A stretch of 64,000 nt of DNA from Streptomyces violaceusniger Tu 4113 (GCF_000147815.2 NC_015957.1:5890001-5954000); one strand, 5' to 3'; positions 25,905 to 34,770 are shown, numbered from the stretch's first letter. The notes: generated from the sequence alone by a model not told the origin. Numbers and translations are program-made.

Positions 25905-26783
25905 TCACCGCACGGGCGAGGCCGTGACCGCCGGTGCCGGGAGGCCGTGCACCGGGAGACCGTCCAGGAACAGGGCCCCCGCGAGCAGTGCGGCGCTTCC
26001 GCGCGGCGCGATGCCCAGCTCACGCAGGTCCGCGTCCAGCGCCGCCAGGGCGGCGGCTCCCTCGGGCGTTGCGGCGCCGCCCGCCTCGAGCACGGCATGC
26101 GCCCCCTCCTTGACCCGTCGGAGGCCCGGCGGACCCGCCCGGTACAGCGGGCCGGTGTCCTGGAGGGTGCTCATCACGGTGAGCAGCGCGTCCAGGCGCG
26201 CCTGGGTCTCGGTGGCCCCCGCCGCACGCGCCCGGGACAGGGCGTCCAGGGCGCGGCGCACATGGGGAAAGGCGGCCCGGCCCTCACCGCGCACCCCCGG
26301 CGCTCCGTAGGTGGCCGAGACATGCGAGCCCGGTGAGGGCCGGCGCGGTGCGCCACGGTCGGGGTGGTCCGCGATCCGCTTGGCGGTGGCGGTCACCTCA
26401 CCGGGCCCGGCGCCGGGCCGCAGCGCGGCGGCCGCCACCAGCAGGCCCATCACCCACAGCGCGCCATGGTGAAGGGGGCCGGTGGCCGCGCCGCCACCGG
26501 CCCGTGCCATCGTCCACTCGGCGCAGCGGCCGATGGCACCCAGCTCCTCGCGCAGCGCCCGGGACGGCTCCCCGGGACGGCGGGCGGCGGCGGCCATGGC
26601 CGCGAACCCGGGCGCCAGCGCCTTGGCCGACCAGCGCAGTGCGAGCAGATCCGCACCGGTGGCGCGGGCCTGCAGATCGCGGGTGTCGGCGAGGCCCGGT
26701 TTGGGCGTCAGCTCCGCCTGGGCGATCAGGGCGAGCACGGCGGCCCGTGCCAGTGCCTCATCCGTGGAGCGCGTCATGGGCAT
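25905..26783 (-). CDS. triphosphoribosyl-dephospho-CoA synthase (CitG/MdcB family)
   Basis: 292 aa. The family transfers dephospho-CoA to the ribosyl group of ATP, making the prosthetic-group precursor for the carrier subunit of citrate lyase or malonate decarboxylase. The AELTPKPGLADTRD opening, the LHHGALWVMGLL block and GSHVSATYGAPGVRGEGRAAFPHV fit the family. The usual GAHxD motif is altered to TGADLL. The gene follows the MFS gene by 68 bp on the same strand and closes the aromatic-catabolism operon, yet no carrier, acyltransferase or decarboxylase genes are present in the window. The start ATG lacks a clear ribosome binding site; a second ATG is two codons in. Confidence 0.82.
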   Translation of the reverse strand: MPMTRSTDEALARAAVLALIAQAELTPKPGLADTRDLQARATGADLLALRWSAKALAPGFAAMAAAARRPGEPSRALREELGAIGRCAEWTMARAGGGAATGPLHHGALWVMGLLVAAAALRPGAGPGEVTATAKRIADHPDRGAPRRPSPGSHVSATYGAPGVRGEGRAAFPHVRRALDALSRARAAGATETQARLDALLTVMSTLQDTGPLYRAGPPGLRRVKEGAHAVLEAGGAATPEGAAALAALDADLRELGIAPRGSAALLAGALFLDGLPVHGLPAPAVTASPVR

Positions 26784-26851
26784 GCCCGGAGGCTAGACGG
26801 CGAACCTTTCAGAGAGATGGGACGTTCCTGTGGCCCGGCTGTGCGGCGTGG

Positions 26852-28261
26852 TCAGCCCGTGGTGGACACGGGCCGCGCGGTGCCGCTCCGCGGGGTGCGC
26901 CGCGCGGTACGCAGGCCGGTGAGGCCGATCATGACGGTGGCGAACAGTGCGGTGGCGGCGAACACGGTGAAGCCCCAGTCCTGCGCCTCGTCAGCGACGA
27001 GCCGGCCGCCGAGCCAGGGCCCGAAGACGGCGCCGAAGCGGCCCATACCGGAGGTCCAGCCGACGGCGGTGGCGCGGTTCTCGGCGGTGGAGCGTCCCGC
27101 GACGGTCGCGTAGACCATGGTCTGGGCGCTGAAGAGCCACAGACCGGTCAGGAAGACCACGAGGTAGGTGAGCGCCGGCGGCATATGGATGCCGAGCAGA
27201 TAGATGCCGATGGCGGTGCAGCCGAACCAGACGGCCGCGACACGGGCGGCGCCGAAGCGGTCGGCGATGCGTCCGGCCACCAGCATGCCGACGATGCCAC
27301 CGAGGTTGATGACGATGAGGAAGGACAGGGCGGAACCGAGTTCATACCCCTGGCCCCGCATCATGGTCGGCAGCCAGGTGCTGACGCCGTAGACGAGGAG
27401 CAGCCCGCCGAAGGAGGCGCACCAGAACAGCACGGTCCTCCTCCACTGGCCGTCGCGGAACAGCGCGGTCAGGGCGTGGCGGCGGTCGTGCGGGGTCGCG
27501 GGAGCCGGTGCGGTGGCGGGAGCCGGTGCGGTGGTGGGGGCCGGTTCGGTGGCGGGAGCCGGTGCGGTGGTGGGGGCCGGTTCGGTGGTGGGCAGCTCGA
27601 CTCGGTAGCGGTCGGCGAGCCGGCAGGCCTCGTCGGTGCGGCCGCAGGCGATGAGGAAGCCGAGGGATTCGGGGAGGAACATCGCCACCAGCGGTACGGC
27701 AATGACCAGCGGGGCCAGCCCGACCCAGAAGGCGGAGCGCCAGCCGAACGGCTCCACCAGCCACAAGCCCAGCAACGCCGCCAGGATGCCGCCCGCCTGA
27801 TGGGCGGTCATCAACAGCCCGATCATGAGGTTGCCGCGGCCGCGCGGGGCGTATTCGGCGACCAGGGTGATGGTGGTGGGCAGCAGGCCGCCGAGTCCCA
27901 GCCCGGCGACGAACCGGGCGACGCCGAAGACACCGAGGGTGGGGGCCATCGCACACACGGCGGAAGCCAGGGAGAACACCGTGGTACAGCCGATGATCAC
28001 CTTCTTGCGTCCGATCCAGTCGGTGACGGTGCCCGCCGACAGGGCACCCAGGAGCATGCCGAAGGTGGCGTAGCTGCCGAGGTCACCGGCCCGGCCGGGG
28101 CTCAGCCCGAGGTCGGGGTCGTCGAGCATGCCGGGCAGCACGGCGCCGTAGACGAACAGATCGAGGCCGTCGAAGAGGACGACCGTCCAGCACAGCGCGA
28201 CCACGAGGGCGGCGAGTGCCATGCCGCGCGAACGGGCGGCGGGGGTGAGTGAGGAGGACAT
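26852..28261 (-). CDS. MFS transporter, aromatic acid:H+ symporter type
   Basis: Transporter of 469 aa with 12 predicted helices. The family signature DGLDLFVYGAVLPGML in helix 1 and GSYATFGMLLGALSAGTVTDWIGRKK between helices 2 and 3 match PcaK-like aromatic acid importers. The large cytoplasmic loop between helices 6 and 7 holds a Pro/Ala/Thr-rich low-complexity stretch (TEPAPTTAPAPA repeated) built from a 36-bp tandem duplication. It lies 81 bp after the extradiol dioxygenase in the catabolic operon and probably imports its aromatic substrate. Confidence 0.88.
   Translation of the reverse strand: MSSSLTPAARSRGMALAALVVALCWTVVLFDGLDLFVYGAVLPGMLDDPDLGLSPGRAGDLGSYATFGMLLGALSAGTVTDWIGRKKVIIGCTTVFSLASAVCAMAPTLGVFGVARFVAGLGLGGLLPTTITLVAEYAPRGRGNLMIGLLMTAHQAGGILAALLGLWLVEPFGWRSAFWVGLAPLVIAVPLVAMFLPESLGFLIACGRTDEACRLADRYRVELPTTEPAPTTAPAPATEPAPTTAPAPATAPAPATPHDRRHALTALFRDGQWRRTVLFWCASFGGLLLVYGVSTWLPTMMRGQGYELGSALSFLIVINLGGIVGMLVAGRIADRFGAARVAAVWFGCTAIGIYLLGIHMPPALTYLVVFLTGLWLFSAQTMVYATVAGRSTAENRATAVGWTSGMGRFGAVFGPWLGGRLVADEAQDWGFTVFAATALFATVMIGLTGLRTARRTPRSGTARPVSTTG
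27515..27586. repeat. two perfect 36-bp tandem copies within the MFS gene
   Basis: Copies at 27515-27550 and 27551-27586 are identical and in frame (12 codons each), encoding the Pro-Ala-Thr linker. Partial copies flank both sides. Replication slippage is the likely origin; copy number may vary between strains without shifting frame. Confidence 0.85.
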
Positions 28262-28342
28262 GGCATTCCTCTCGTCGTGGAGGCGTGTCCTGCGGGCGGG
28301 GTCCTTTGTGCGCGTCCTGCGGGCGGGTTCGGGGGTGACCGG

Positions 28343-29293
28343 TCAGTCGACCGGCGGGGTGCCGTGGGTGTGGAAGGACTCGATGGTCTTCAGACCCCAC
28401 GCCTGGCCCTTGGCGCGCTCGGCCTGGGTCCAGGTGATCAGAGGCCAGTCGGGGGCCAGGATCAGGCGGGTGAGCGGGTTGCACAGTTCGACGCGGTTGC
28501 CGCCCGGCTCGTAGACGTAGAGGAAGAACGTCTGCTGGATGGCGTGCTTGTGGGGGCCGGTCTCGATGTGAACGCCGTTGTCCAGGCACAGATCGGCCGC
28601 GCGCAGGATGTCCTCACGGGTGTCGGTGGCGAACGCGATGTGGTGCAACCGGCCCCGCGAGCCCGACCAGTCCTCGGTGTAGACGATGTCGTAGGACTTG
28701 TTGGTGAACGTCAGCCACTGGGCGGCGAGCCGTCCGCTGTCGAGGACGATCTGCTCGGTGGGGCGGGCACCGAGCACATCGCGGGTGAAGGCGGCGTTGG
28801 GCGCGACGTCGGAGGCCAGGAAGTTGACGTGGTCCAGGCGGCGCACCCCCACGCCGTGGGCGGGTTTGGCCTGGGGCTGGTTCTTCAGTCCCGGCTTGAG
28901 CTCGGGCGGCGCCTCGTACCACTCGGTCTCCCAGTACAGGGCGAGTTCATGGCCGTCGGGGTCGCTGGTGACATAGAGCGGGCCGATACCGGGTTCGTCC
29001 TCGACCCAGCGCCCGGGGAAGCCGGCGGCCTCGGCCTCCTTCACCCGGCGGTGGAGGGCTTCCGCACCGGCCGCGCGCAGGGCGGTGCGGCGGATGCCCG
29101 GCGTCGGGTGGGCGGTGAGGGTCAGGCTGTGGTGTTCGTAGTCGTCCCAGGTCCGCAGGTGGACCGAGTCGCCGGAGCGGCCGTTCTCGGTCAGGCCGAG
29201 GATGGTGGTGAAGAACCACAGACTGCGGTCGGGGTCGGGGGTGAGCAGTTCGACATGCCCGAGGTGGGCGATGTCCCCGAGCGGCGGGGTCAT
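28343..29293 (-). CDS. type I extradiol dioxygenase (catechol 2,3-dioxygenase-like, VOC fold)
   Basis: 316 aa with two vicinal-oxygen-chelate modules. The Fe(II) ligands of the C-terminal module are His155 (RLDHVNF), His218 (RLHHIAF) and Glu269 (NRVELCN); the N-terminal module keeps LGHVELLTPD. It should open a catechol-type ring next to the hydroxyl pair. AAGGAG lies 7 nt before the ATG. It follows a PrpF-type tautomerase gene and precedes the MFS gene. If it feeds the tautomerase and aldolase upstream, the substrate would carry carboxylate groups as in protocatechuate or gallate routes, but those usually use a different dioxygenase class. Confidence 0.88.
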   Translation of the reverse strand: MTPPLGDIAHLGHVELLTPDPDRSLWFFTTILGLTENGRSGDSVHLRTWDDYEHHSLTLTAHPTPGIRRTALRAAGAEALHRRVKEAEAAGFPGRWVEDEPGIGPLYVTSDPDGHELALYWETEWYEAPPELKPGLKNQPQAKPAHGVGVRRLDHVNFLASDVAPNAAFTRDVLGARPTEQIVLDSGRLAAQWLTFTNKSYDIVYTEDWSGSRGRLHHIAFATDTREDILRAADLCLDNGVHIETGPHKHAIQQTFFLYVYEPGGNRVELCNPLTRLILAPDWPLITWTQAERAKGQAWGLKTIESFHTHGTPPVD

Positions 29294-29444
29294 CGGCAAC
29301 TCCTTGAGAAGCGCGGGTGGTTGGGGAATGGGGGGTAACGGGGGAAGGCATGGTGGTGCCGAAGAGGAGAGGTGAATGTGGGCGCGACCGGGCGCCAGGG
29401 TGGGGCGCGACCGGGCGCCGGTGTGGGCGCCACACGCCGCCGGA

Positions 29445-30506
29445 TCAGGCGGGCCGGGGAAACACCGTGCCGTCGAAGATCTTCCGCGCGGTGCGCACAA
29501 CCGCCGTACCCCGTGCCACGGGAGTGGCTCCGTTGTCCACGGCCGTGTCGATGTCCAGGAAGCCGGTGGGGTGTTCGATGCGCAGCCGCTCCCCCCTTGC
29601 CGGGAGCCGGGCCACGTCCTCGCCGACGTTTCCCTCGACGCACAGCCCGGCGGCGACACTGGCGGCTCCCAGGACGCCGATCGCCGTGTGGCAGCGGACC
29701 GGGATGAAGGTGCGGGTCATCACGGTGCCACCGTGGGCGGGCGGGGCCAGCAGGCTGAGCTTGGGCACGGTCGTGGCGCTGACATCGCCCAGGCCCATCA
29801 ACCGGCCCGCCTCCCGCCGGATCTCCTGGAGCCGGGCGCCGAGCACCGTGTCCGCCTCCAGCTCCCCGGGGTCCTCATAGCCGGTGACGTTCAGGGCGGA
29901 CGCGGCGATCAGTACGGTCGGCATGCCGTTGTCCACGCAGGTCACCGCGGTGCCGTCGACGAGGTCACGGGCGTGGCCGGTGGGCAGCAGCGGGCCGCTG
30001 CCCTGCTGGAAGCCGATCACCAGCGGGGCAGCGGATCCCGGTACGCCCGAGATCTCGGCCGAGCCGGTGTAGTCGACGCGCCCGTCAGGGGTGGGCACGG
30101 TCACGGTGGCGTGGTCACCGCTGTTGACCATCCTGATCCGCACCGGTGTCCGCCCGTCCCGGGCGGCGGCCAGGCCACGTTCCACGGCGAAGGGGCCGAC
30201 CCCGGCCAGGAGGTTGCCACAGTTCTGCCGGTCGGAGACCTCCGCCCGGTCCACACCGATCTGCAGAAACAGATAGTCGACATCGGCGTCCGGGTCCCGG
30301 GAGGCGGAGACGACGGCCACCTTGCTGGTGAGGGGATGAGCTCCGCCGAGGCCGTCGACCTGCCGTGGATCGGGGCTGCCCATGATCCGCAGCAGCAGAT
30401 CGTCACGGGCACCGGGGTCGGACGGCAGGTCCTCCGCGAGGAAATAGGCGCCCTTGGAGGTGCCGCCGCGCATCAGCATGCAGCGCACCCCCTCCGGCCC
30501 GCTCAT
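29445..30506 (-). CDS. PrpF-family isomerase, likely 4-oxalomesaconate tautomerase
   Basis: 353 aa. The N-terminal CMLMRGGTSKGAYF and the DRQNCGNLLAGVGPFA and VDNGMPTVLI blocks define the PrpF fold (two diaminopimelate-epimerase-like halves). Members isomerise aconitate-type double bonds; GalD converts the keto form of 4-oxalomesaconate to the enol form in gallate degradation. The ATG overlaps the stop of the RraA-type aldolase gene by 4 bp. That pairing favours the 4-oxalomesaconate role over methylaconitate isomerisation. A hydratase of the GalB/LigJ type, needed between tautomerase and aldolase, is not in the window. Confidence 0.85.
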   Translation of the reverse strand: MSGPEGVRCMLMRGGTSKGAYFLAEDLPSDPGARDDLLLRIMGSPDPRQVDGLGGAHPLTSKVAVVSASRDPDADVDYLFLQIGVDRAEVSDRQNCGNLLAGVGPFAVERGLAAARDGRTPVRIRMVNSGDHATVTVPTPDGRVDYTGSAEISGVPGSAAPLVIGFQQGSGPLLPTGHARDLVDGTAVTCVDNGMPTVLIAASALNVTGYEDPGELEADTVLGARLQEIRREAGRLMGLGDVSATTVPKLSLLAPPAHGGTVMTRTFIPVRCHTAIGVLGAASVAAGLCVEGNVGEDVARLPARGERLRIEHPTGFLDIDTAVDNGATPVARGTAVVRTARKIFDGTVFPRPA

Positions 30507-31264
30507 GAGACGGCCCCGCCGCGGGCGTGCGCGGCATGCTCGGCGTACGGCTGGTACCGCACCCCGAGCCGGTCGAGGGTCTCCCGCAACCCGTAGCGGT
30601 CCAGGCCCAGTTGCCCCTCGGCGAAGGCGGCCCGGGCGGCCTCCTCCTTCGCGGTGCGGGCCTTCGCCGCCTCGACGGCCGTGGCGGCGGACTCGCGCGG
30701 TACGCACATCACCCCGTCGTCGTCGGCGAGGATCACATCGCCGGGGCGTATGCACTGCCCGCCCACCACCACGGGCACATTGACGGATCCGGCCGTGGCC
30801 TTGACGGTGCCCTGCGCGCACACGGCCGCCGACCACACGGGGAAGCCCATCGCGCGCAGTTCGGCGGTGTCGCGCACCCCGGCGTCGATGACCAGACCGC
30901 GGACGCCGCGGTGGTGGAGCGCGGTGGCGAAGAGCTCGCCGAACATGCCGTCCGTGGACGGCGATGTGGTGGCGACGACGAGGACGTCACCCTCGGCGCA
31001 CTGCTCGACCGCTGCGTGGATCATCAGGTTGTCGCCGGGCCAGCACAGCGCCGTGACCGCGGTGCCCGCGATGCGCACGTCCTGCTGGACGGGGCGCAGC
31101 CCGGGACCGAGGCATCCGGTGCGGCCCATGGCCTCGTGCACCGTGGCCACGCCATACGCCCCCAGGGCGTCCACATGGTCGGCCCCGGCGCGTGGCGGAT
31201 CGGTGACGATCACACCGGCCGGCCGTGCGGCAGCGGGCGCGTCACCCGCGTTACCGTGCGTCAT
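30503..31264 (-). CDS. RraA-like 4-carboxy-4-hydroxy-2-oxoadipate aldolase
   Basis: 253 aa. The RraA/HMG-aldolase fold is seen in GDNLMIHAAVEQCAEGDVLVV and in the metal-site segment RGLVIDAGVRDTAELR; DDDGVMCVP follows. Class II pyruvate aldolases of this type split 4-carboxy-4-hydroxy-2-oxoadipate to pyruvate and oxaloacetate and decarboxylate oxaloacetate. The C-terminal extension past about residue 200 is usual for the catabolic aldolases and absent from the shorter RraA regulators, which supports an enzymatic role. It is the second gene of the GntR-headed operon and overlaps the tautomerase gene by 4 bp. Confidence 0.85.
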   Translation of the reverse strand: MTHGNAGDAPAAARPAGVIVTDPPRAGADHVDALGAYGVATVHEAMGRTGCLGPGLRPVQQDVRIAGTAVTALCWPGDNLMIHAAVEQCAEGDVLVVATTSPSTDGMFGELFATALHHRGVRGLVIDAGVRDTAELRAMGFPVWSAAVCAQGTVKATAGSVNVPVVVGGQCIRPGDVILADDDGVMCVPRESAATAVEAAKARTAKEEAARAAFAEGQLGLDRYGLRETLDRLGVRYQPYAEHAAHARGGAVS

Positions 31265-31329
31265 TGCTGATATCTCCTTGCTGGACAGGTCAGTGACCCA
31301 CCCCGCGACGCGAGCCCCGCGTCATGCGG

Positions 31330-31998
31330 TCAAGGCGTCGACGCCGACGATTCACTCAAGGCGTCGATGACACTGGCGAGGTGGGCACGGACGGCCGCTT
31401 CGGCCGCCTGTGGGTCCCTGGCCCTGATCGCTTCGATCACGGCCAGGTGTTCACCCAGGGACCGCTGAGCACGCCCCGGCCGCAGCGCGAGCTGGAAGCG
31501 ATGGCGCACCAGCTGTGCGTTGAGCCGCTCCAGCAGTTCCACCGCCACCTGCTGACCGGAGAACTCCCGGATGCGGGCGTGCAGTTGGTGGTTGAGGTCG
31601 GAGTAGGTCAGCGGTTCGCCGTCGGCGACCGCCTTGGACATCGCCGTGCCCAAGTCGGCCAGCTCGGTGAGCTGCTCCTCGCCGGCCTCGACAGCCGCCT
31701 TGGCGGCGCACAGCCCTTCCAGGACCATGCGGCATTCGGTGATCGCCACGGCCTCCTCCACGCTCACCACCCGCACCCGTGAGCCACGGTTGCGGATCCG
31801 CTCGACCAGCCCCTCGGACGCCAGATCGATCAGCGCCGCGCGGATGCTCGCCCGTGTCACCTCGAATTGCTCGGCGAGCTCGTTCTCCACCAGCCGCTGG
31901 GCCGGTGCCATCTCCCCGCGCAAAATCGCCTGCCGCAGCCGCTCCATCGCATGCTGCTTGGCCTGCTCTCCGGTGCCTGGACGAGCTTCCTTCGGCAT
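31330..31998 (-). CDS. GntR-family regulator (FadR/FCD type)
   Basis: 222 aa. Residues 12-75 are the winged helix (AMERLRQAILRGEMAPAQRL, ENELAEQFEVTRASIRAAL, GLVERIRNRGSRV); residues 85-215 the all-helical FCD effector domain with metal-ligand type residues in DLNHQLHARI and GEHLAVIEAI. GGAGGG lies before the ATG. It is the first gene of the aromatic operon, 65 bp before the aldolase, and has an ACAAGATTGT palindrome in its promoter, so it likely represses the operon until an aromatic intermediate binds. Confidence 0.9.
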   Translation of the reverse strand: MPKEARPGTGEQAKQHAMERLRQAILRGEMAPAQRLVENELAEQFEVTRASIRAALIDLASEGLVERIRNRGSRVRVVSVEEAVAITECRMVLEGLCAAKAAVEAGEEQLTELADLGTAMSKAVADGEPLTYSDLNHQLHARIREFSGQQVAVELLERLNAQLVRHRFQLALRPGRAQRSLGEHLAVIEAIRARDPQAAEAAVRAHLASVIDALSESSASTP

Positions 31999-32045
31999 CG
32001 TGTGCCCTCCCTGAGTGAGTGCCTGTCGAAGGTAAATCTAGGCCA

Positions 32046-32058
32046 ACAAGATTGTCAA
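32046..32058 (-). promoter_or_regulatory. GntR operator overlapping the aromatic-operon promoter
   Basis: ACAAGATTGT (32046-32055) is a perfect 4-2-4 palindrome of the TTGT/ACAA kind favoured by FadR-type regulators. On the minus strand it overlaps TTGACA (32058-32053), a consensus -35 box; TTACCT lies 17 bp further down. The site is about 50 bp before the GntR start. Confidence 0.5.
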
Positions 32059-32193
32059 CGATTCTGTTACCCATATTGGCGACATAGACCCGCCCGCATT
32101 CCCCCGATTCCGGTCTCGTGACAGGGGAAGCCGGGGTTGCTTGAATGGTGCGGCGGTTCCCCATCGGACCCTGTCGACCGTTGGAGCGTGCCC

Positions 32194-34770
32194 GTGCCTC
32201 TCTCGCGTCGTGCCCTCGTCTCCACGCTCCCGGCCGCCACGCTGTCGGCCATGGCCCTGCCGCTGCACGCACGGGCGGCGGGACGTCCGGCCACGTACGG
32301 CGAAACGGCGGACGGCGAAACGTCCGGCGCCGCTCACACCCGGCTGATCGACAACACCGTGGCCGTCTTCGCCGGAACGCGGGAGGTGGGCGCCCGCCCC
32401 GACGTGCGCGCCAAACTCGCCGCCATCGCCGCGACCGCCCGCTCCCGGCTCAACGCGATGGACCGCGCCGGGCAGGGCGAGCTCTTCGAGGGCCTCGCGC
32501 TGGGCACGAGCGATCCCAACCTGATCACCTCGTTCCAGTACCTCTACGAGATCGCCCTCGCCACCCGCACACCGGAAGGCGGCACACGTTCCGGACTGTA
32601 TGGCGACACCGGTGTCCAGCGGCGCGTCATCGACAGCCTGATATGGCTCCACGAGCACTACTACGGCGACCAGTCGAAGGGCTACTACGGCAACTGGTTC
32701 ACCTGGGAGATCGGCATCTCCACCCACGTCAGCAAGATCCTGGCGCTGCTCGTGGACCAACTCGCCGCATACCAACCCGAACTGGCCGCCACCTACGTCA
32801 CCTCGATGGACGCGTATCTGCGCAATGGCAAGGCCGGTGACGTCGACCTCGACTCACGCTTCCACACCGGCGCCAACCTCGCCGACATCACCACCAACCG
32901 CATCCTCCAGGGTGCCGTACTCGGCGACGACGCCCGGATCACCAAGGCCATCGCCGACCAGTTGACCGTCCTGGCCACGATCGACCCGTACGCGCTGCGG
33001 CACGGTGTCACCGACGGCTTCTACGCCGACGGCTCCTTCATCCAGCACGCGTCCGTGGCCTACACGGGCTCCTACGGCAAGGGGCTGCTCACCCGCGTCG
33101 TGCAGACCCTCAAGATGCTCGACGGCACCGGCTACACCACCGACGACCGGCTGGTCCGCGTCGCCCAGGGGTGGGTGGTGGACGGCTTCGCGCCGCTGAT
33201 CTTCGAGGGCTGGCTGATGGAGATCGTCAAGGGGCGTGGGGTGTCCCGCCCGGCGACGGGATACGCCGACGCGGCCGAGGTGGTGGAGGCCGTGGTGGGC
33301 CTGTCCGCCCACGCCACCGGCGCCGACGCCACGGCACTGAAGGGCTATGTCTCGTATCTGCGGCAGACCTCCAAGGCCACACTCGACCCTTCGGCGTTCG
33401 TGTCCCCGGTGAGCATCGCCCGCTACGCCGACATCCTCGCCGACTCCTCGATCCCGGCGCGGGACCTCGGCCCCGCCGAGCGCCATGTCGCGTTCAACGC
33501 GATGGACAAAACCGTCCACCGGCGCCCCGGTTACGCCTTCGCCCTGTCCCGCAGCTCGTCCAGGATCAGCCGATACGAGTACATGAGCGGCGAGAACCTG
33601 ATGCCCTGGTTCCAAGGGGACGGCGCCCACCATCTGTATCTCTCCGGCCAGGACCAGACCCAGGCGTTCGGCATCGACTACCTCACCACCGTCCCGCCCC
33701 ACCGCCTCGCCGGTGTCACCGCTCCCGTGGAGACCCGCCGCACCATCCCCGAGCTGTACGGCACGCTCTGGTACGACAACCCCGAGCGTGGCTTCACCTC
33801 CTCGTCGGAGGCGCAGAACACCTATGTCTACTTCCCGCGCGGCACCCACCCGTTCTCCGGTGGCGCCGCCCTGGGCGCGTACGGTGTGGCGGGGCTCGTC
33901 CAGTCCGACGACGTGGCGTACGCCGCGAAGCAGGCGGGCGACCTCCCCGACGACTTCGTGGTCTACCGCAACGCCGATGCCACCAAGTCGTGGTTCCTGT
34001 TCGACGACGAGATCGTGGTGCTGGCCGCGGGCGTCGGTGACGCCGCCGGGCGCGCGGTGACGACGACCCTCGACACCCGGATCGCCGCCCCCTCGGACAC
34101 CCTCGCCCTCACCGGGCGGCTCCGCGGCGGTGCGCCCTGGTCCGGCACCGGCACAGCCCCGCTCGCCTGGCTGCGGTACGCCAATGCCACCCGGGCCGCC
34201 TCGGTCGGTTATGTCTTCCTCGACGGGCCACCGCCCACGGTCACGCTCGACACCGTCACCCGCAGCCGCCGCGCCGTCCGTCTGGCCAACCCCGACCTCC
34301 CGGTGACCAAACAGCTCTTCGCCGTCACGGTGGAGCGGCCGGCCGGGGCGCCGCACACCTCGATGGCGTACGCCCTCGTCCCGGGCGCCACCGAACGCCA
34401 ACTGGGCACCTACGCCCGTCGGCCGCTCACCGTCCTGGCCAACACCACCCGGCTGCAGGCCGTGGCCCACCGGGGTCTGCGGATCATCGCGCTCAACGCC
34501 TTCACCCCCGGCACCCATCGCGCCGGGCGGCTGTCGGTGCGCGGACCCGGCTCGGTGCTCCTGCGGGAAGCCCGGGACGGCGCCTTGACGATCGCGGTGT
34601 CCGATCCGACCACCGAGCGCGACACGGTGTCGGTCGTCATCCGAGGCCGGAGGATGAGGGCCGTGGCGGCGGACGACGGTGTCCGGGTGGGCCGGGTGCC
34701 CGGCGGCACCCGGCTCGTCGTCACCACCCGCCACGCCTACGGCCGGAGCTTCACGGCGACGCTGCGCTGA
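32194..34770 (+). CDS. secreted polysaccharide lyase family 8 (hyaluronate/chondroitin lyase type)
   Basis: 858 aa, secreted. The signal has a twin-arginine start (PLSRRALVSTL) and ends near ARAAG. An (alpha/alpha) toroid (about 40-380) holds the catalytic residues Asn235, His285 and Tyr294, with the same spacing as in characterised PL8 hyaluronate lyases (50 and 9 residues). The super-beta-sandwich and C-terminal domains follow (SGENLMPWFQGDGAHH at about 465-480). It should split hyaluronan, chondroitin or xanthan by beta-elimination. GTG was chosen for GGAG 7 nt upstream. It shares its last 20 bp with the convergent permease gene. No glycosaminoglycan importer adjoins it, though a sulfatase locus lies 10 kb away. 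Confidence 0.9.
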   Translation: MPLSRRALVSTLPAATLSAMALPLHARAAGRPATYGETADGETSGAAHTRLIDNTVAVFAGTREVGARPDVRAKLAAIAATARSRLNAMDRAGQGELFEGLALGTSDPNLITSFQYLYEIALATRTPEGGTRSGLYGDTGVQRRVIDSLIWLHEHYYGDQSKGYYGNWFTWEIGISTHVSKILALLVDQLAAYQPELAATYVTSMDAYLRNGKAGDVDLDSRFHTGANLADITTNRILQGAVLGDDARITKAIADQLTVLATIDPYALRHGVTDGFYADGSFIQHASVAYTGSYGKGLLTRVVQTLKMLDGTGYTTDDRLVRVAQGWVVDGFAPLIFEGWLMEIVKGRGVSRPATGYADAAEVVEAVVGLSAHATGADATALKGYVSYLRQTSKATLDPSAFVSPVSIARYADILADSSIPARDLGPAERHVAFNAMDKTVHRRPGYAFALSRSSSRISRYEYMSGENLMPWFQGDGAHHLYLSGQDQTQAFGIDYLTTVPPHRLAGVTAPVETRRTIPELYGTLWYDNPERGFTSSSEAQNTYVYFPRGTHPFSGGAALGAYGVAGLVQSDDVAYAAKQAGDLPDDFVVYRNADATKSWFLFDDEIVVLAAGVGDAAGRAVTTTLDTRIAAPSDTLALTGRLRGGAPWSGTGTAPLAWLRYANATRAASVGYVFLDGPPPTVTLDTVTRSRRAVRLANPDLPVTKQLFAVTVERPAGAPHTSMAYALVPGATERQLGTYARRPLTVLANTTRLQAVAHRGLRIIALNAFTPGTHRAGRLSVRGPGSVLLREARDGALTIAVSDPTTERDTVSVVIRGRRMRAVAADDGVRVGRVPGGTRLVVTTRHAYGRSFTATLR

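Noticed and set aside
25905..26783. Complete malonate decarboxylase or citrate lyase locus
   Set aside because: Only the prosthetic-group synthase is present; no carrier, transferase or decarboxylase genes surround it.
26333..28252. 639-codon plus-strand frame opposite the synthase and MFS genes
   Set aside because: Low-complexity Gly/Gln/His-rich translation that runs across an intergenic gap; antisense shadow.
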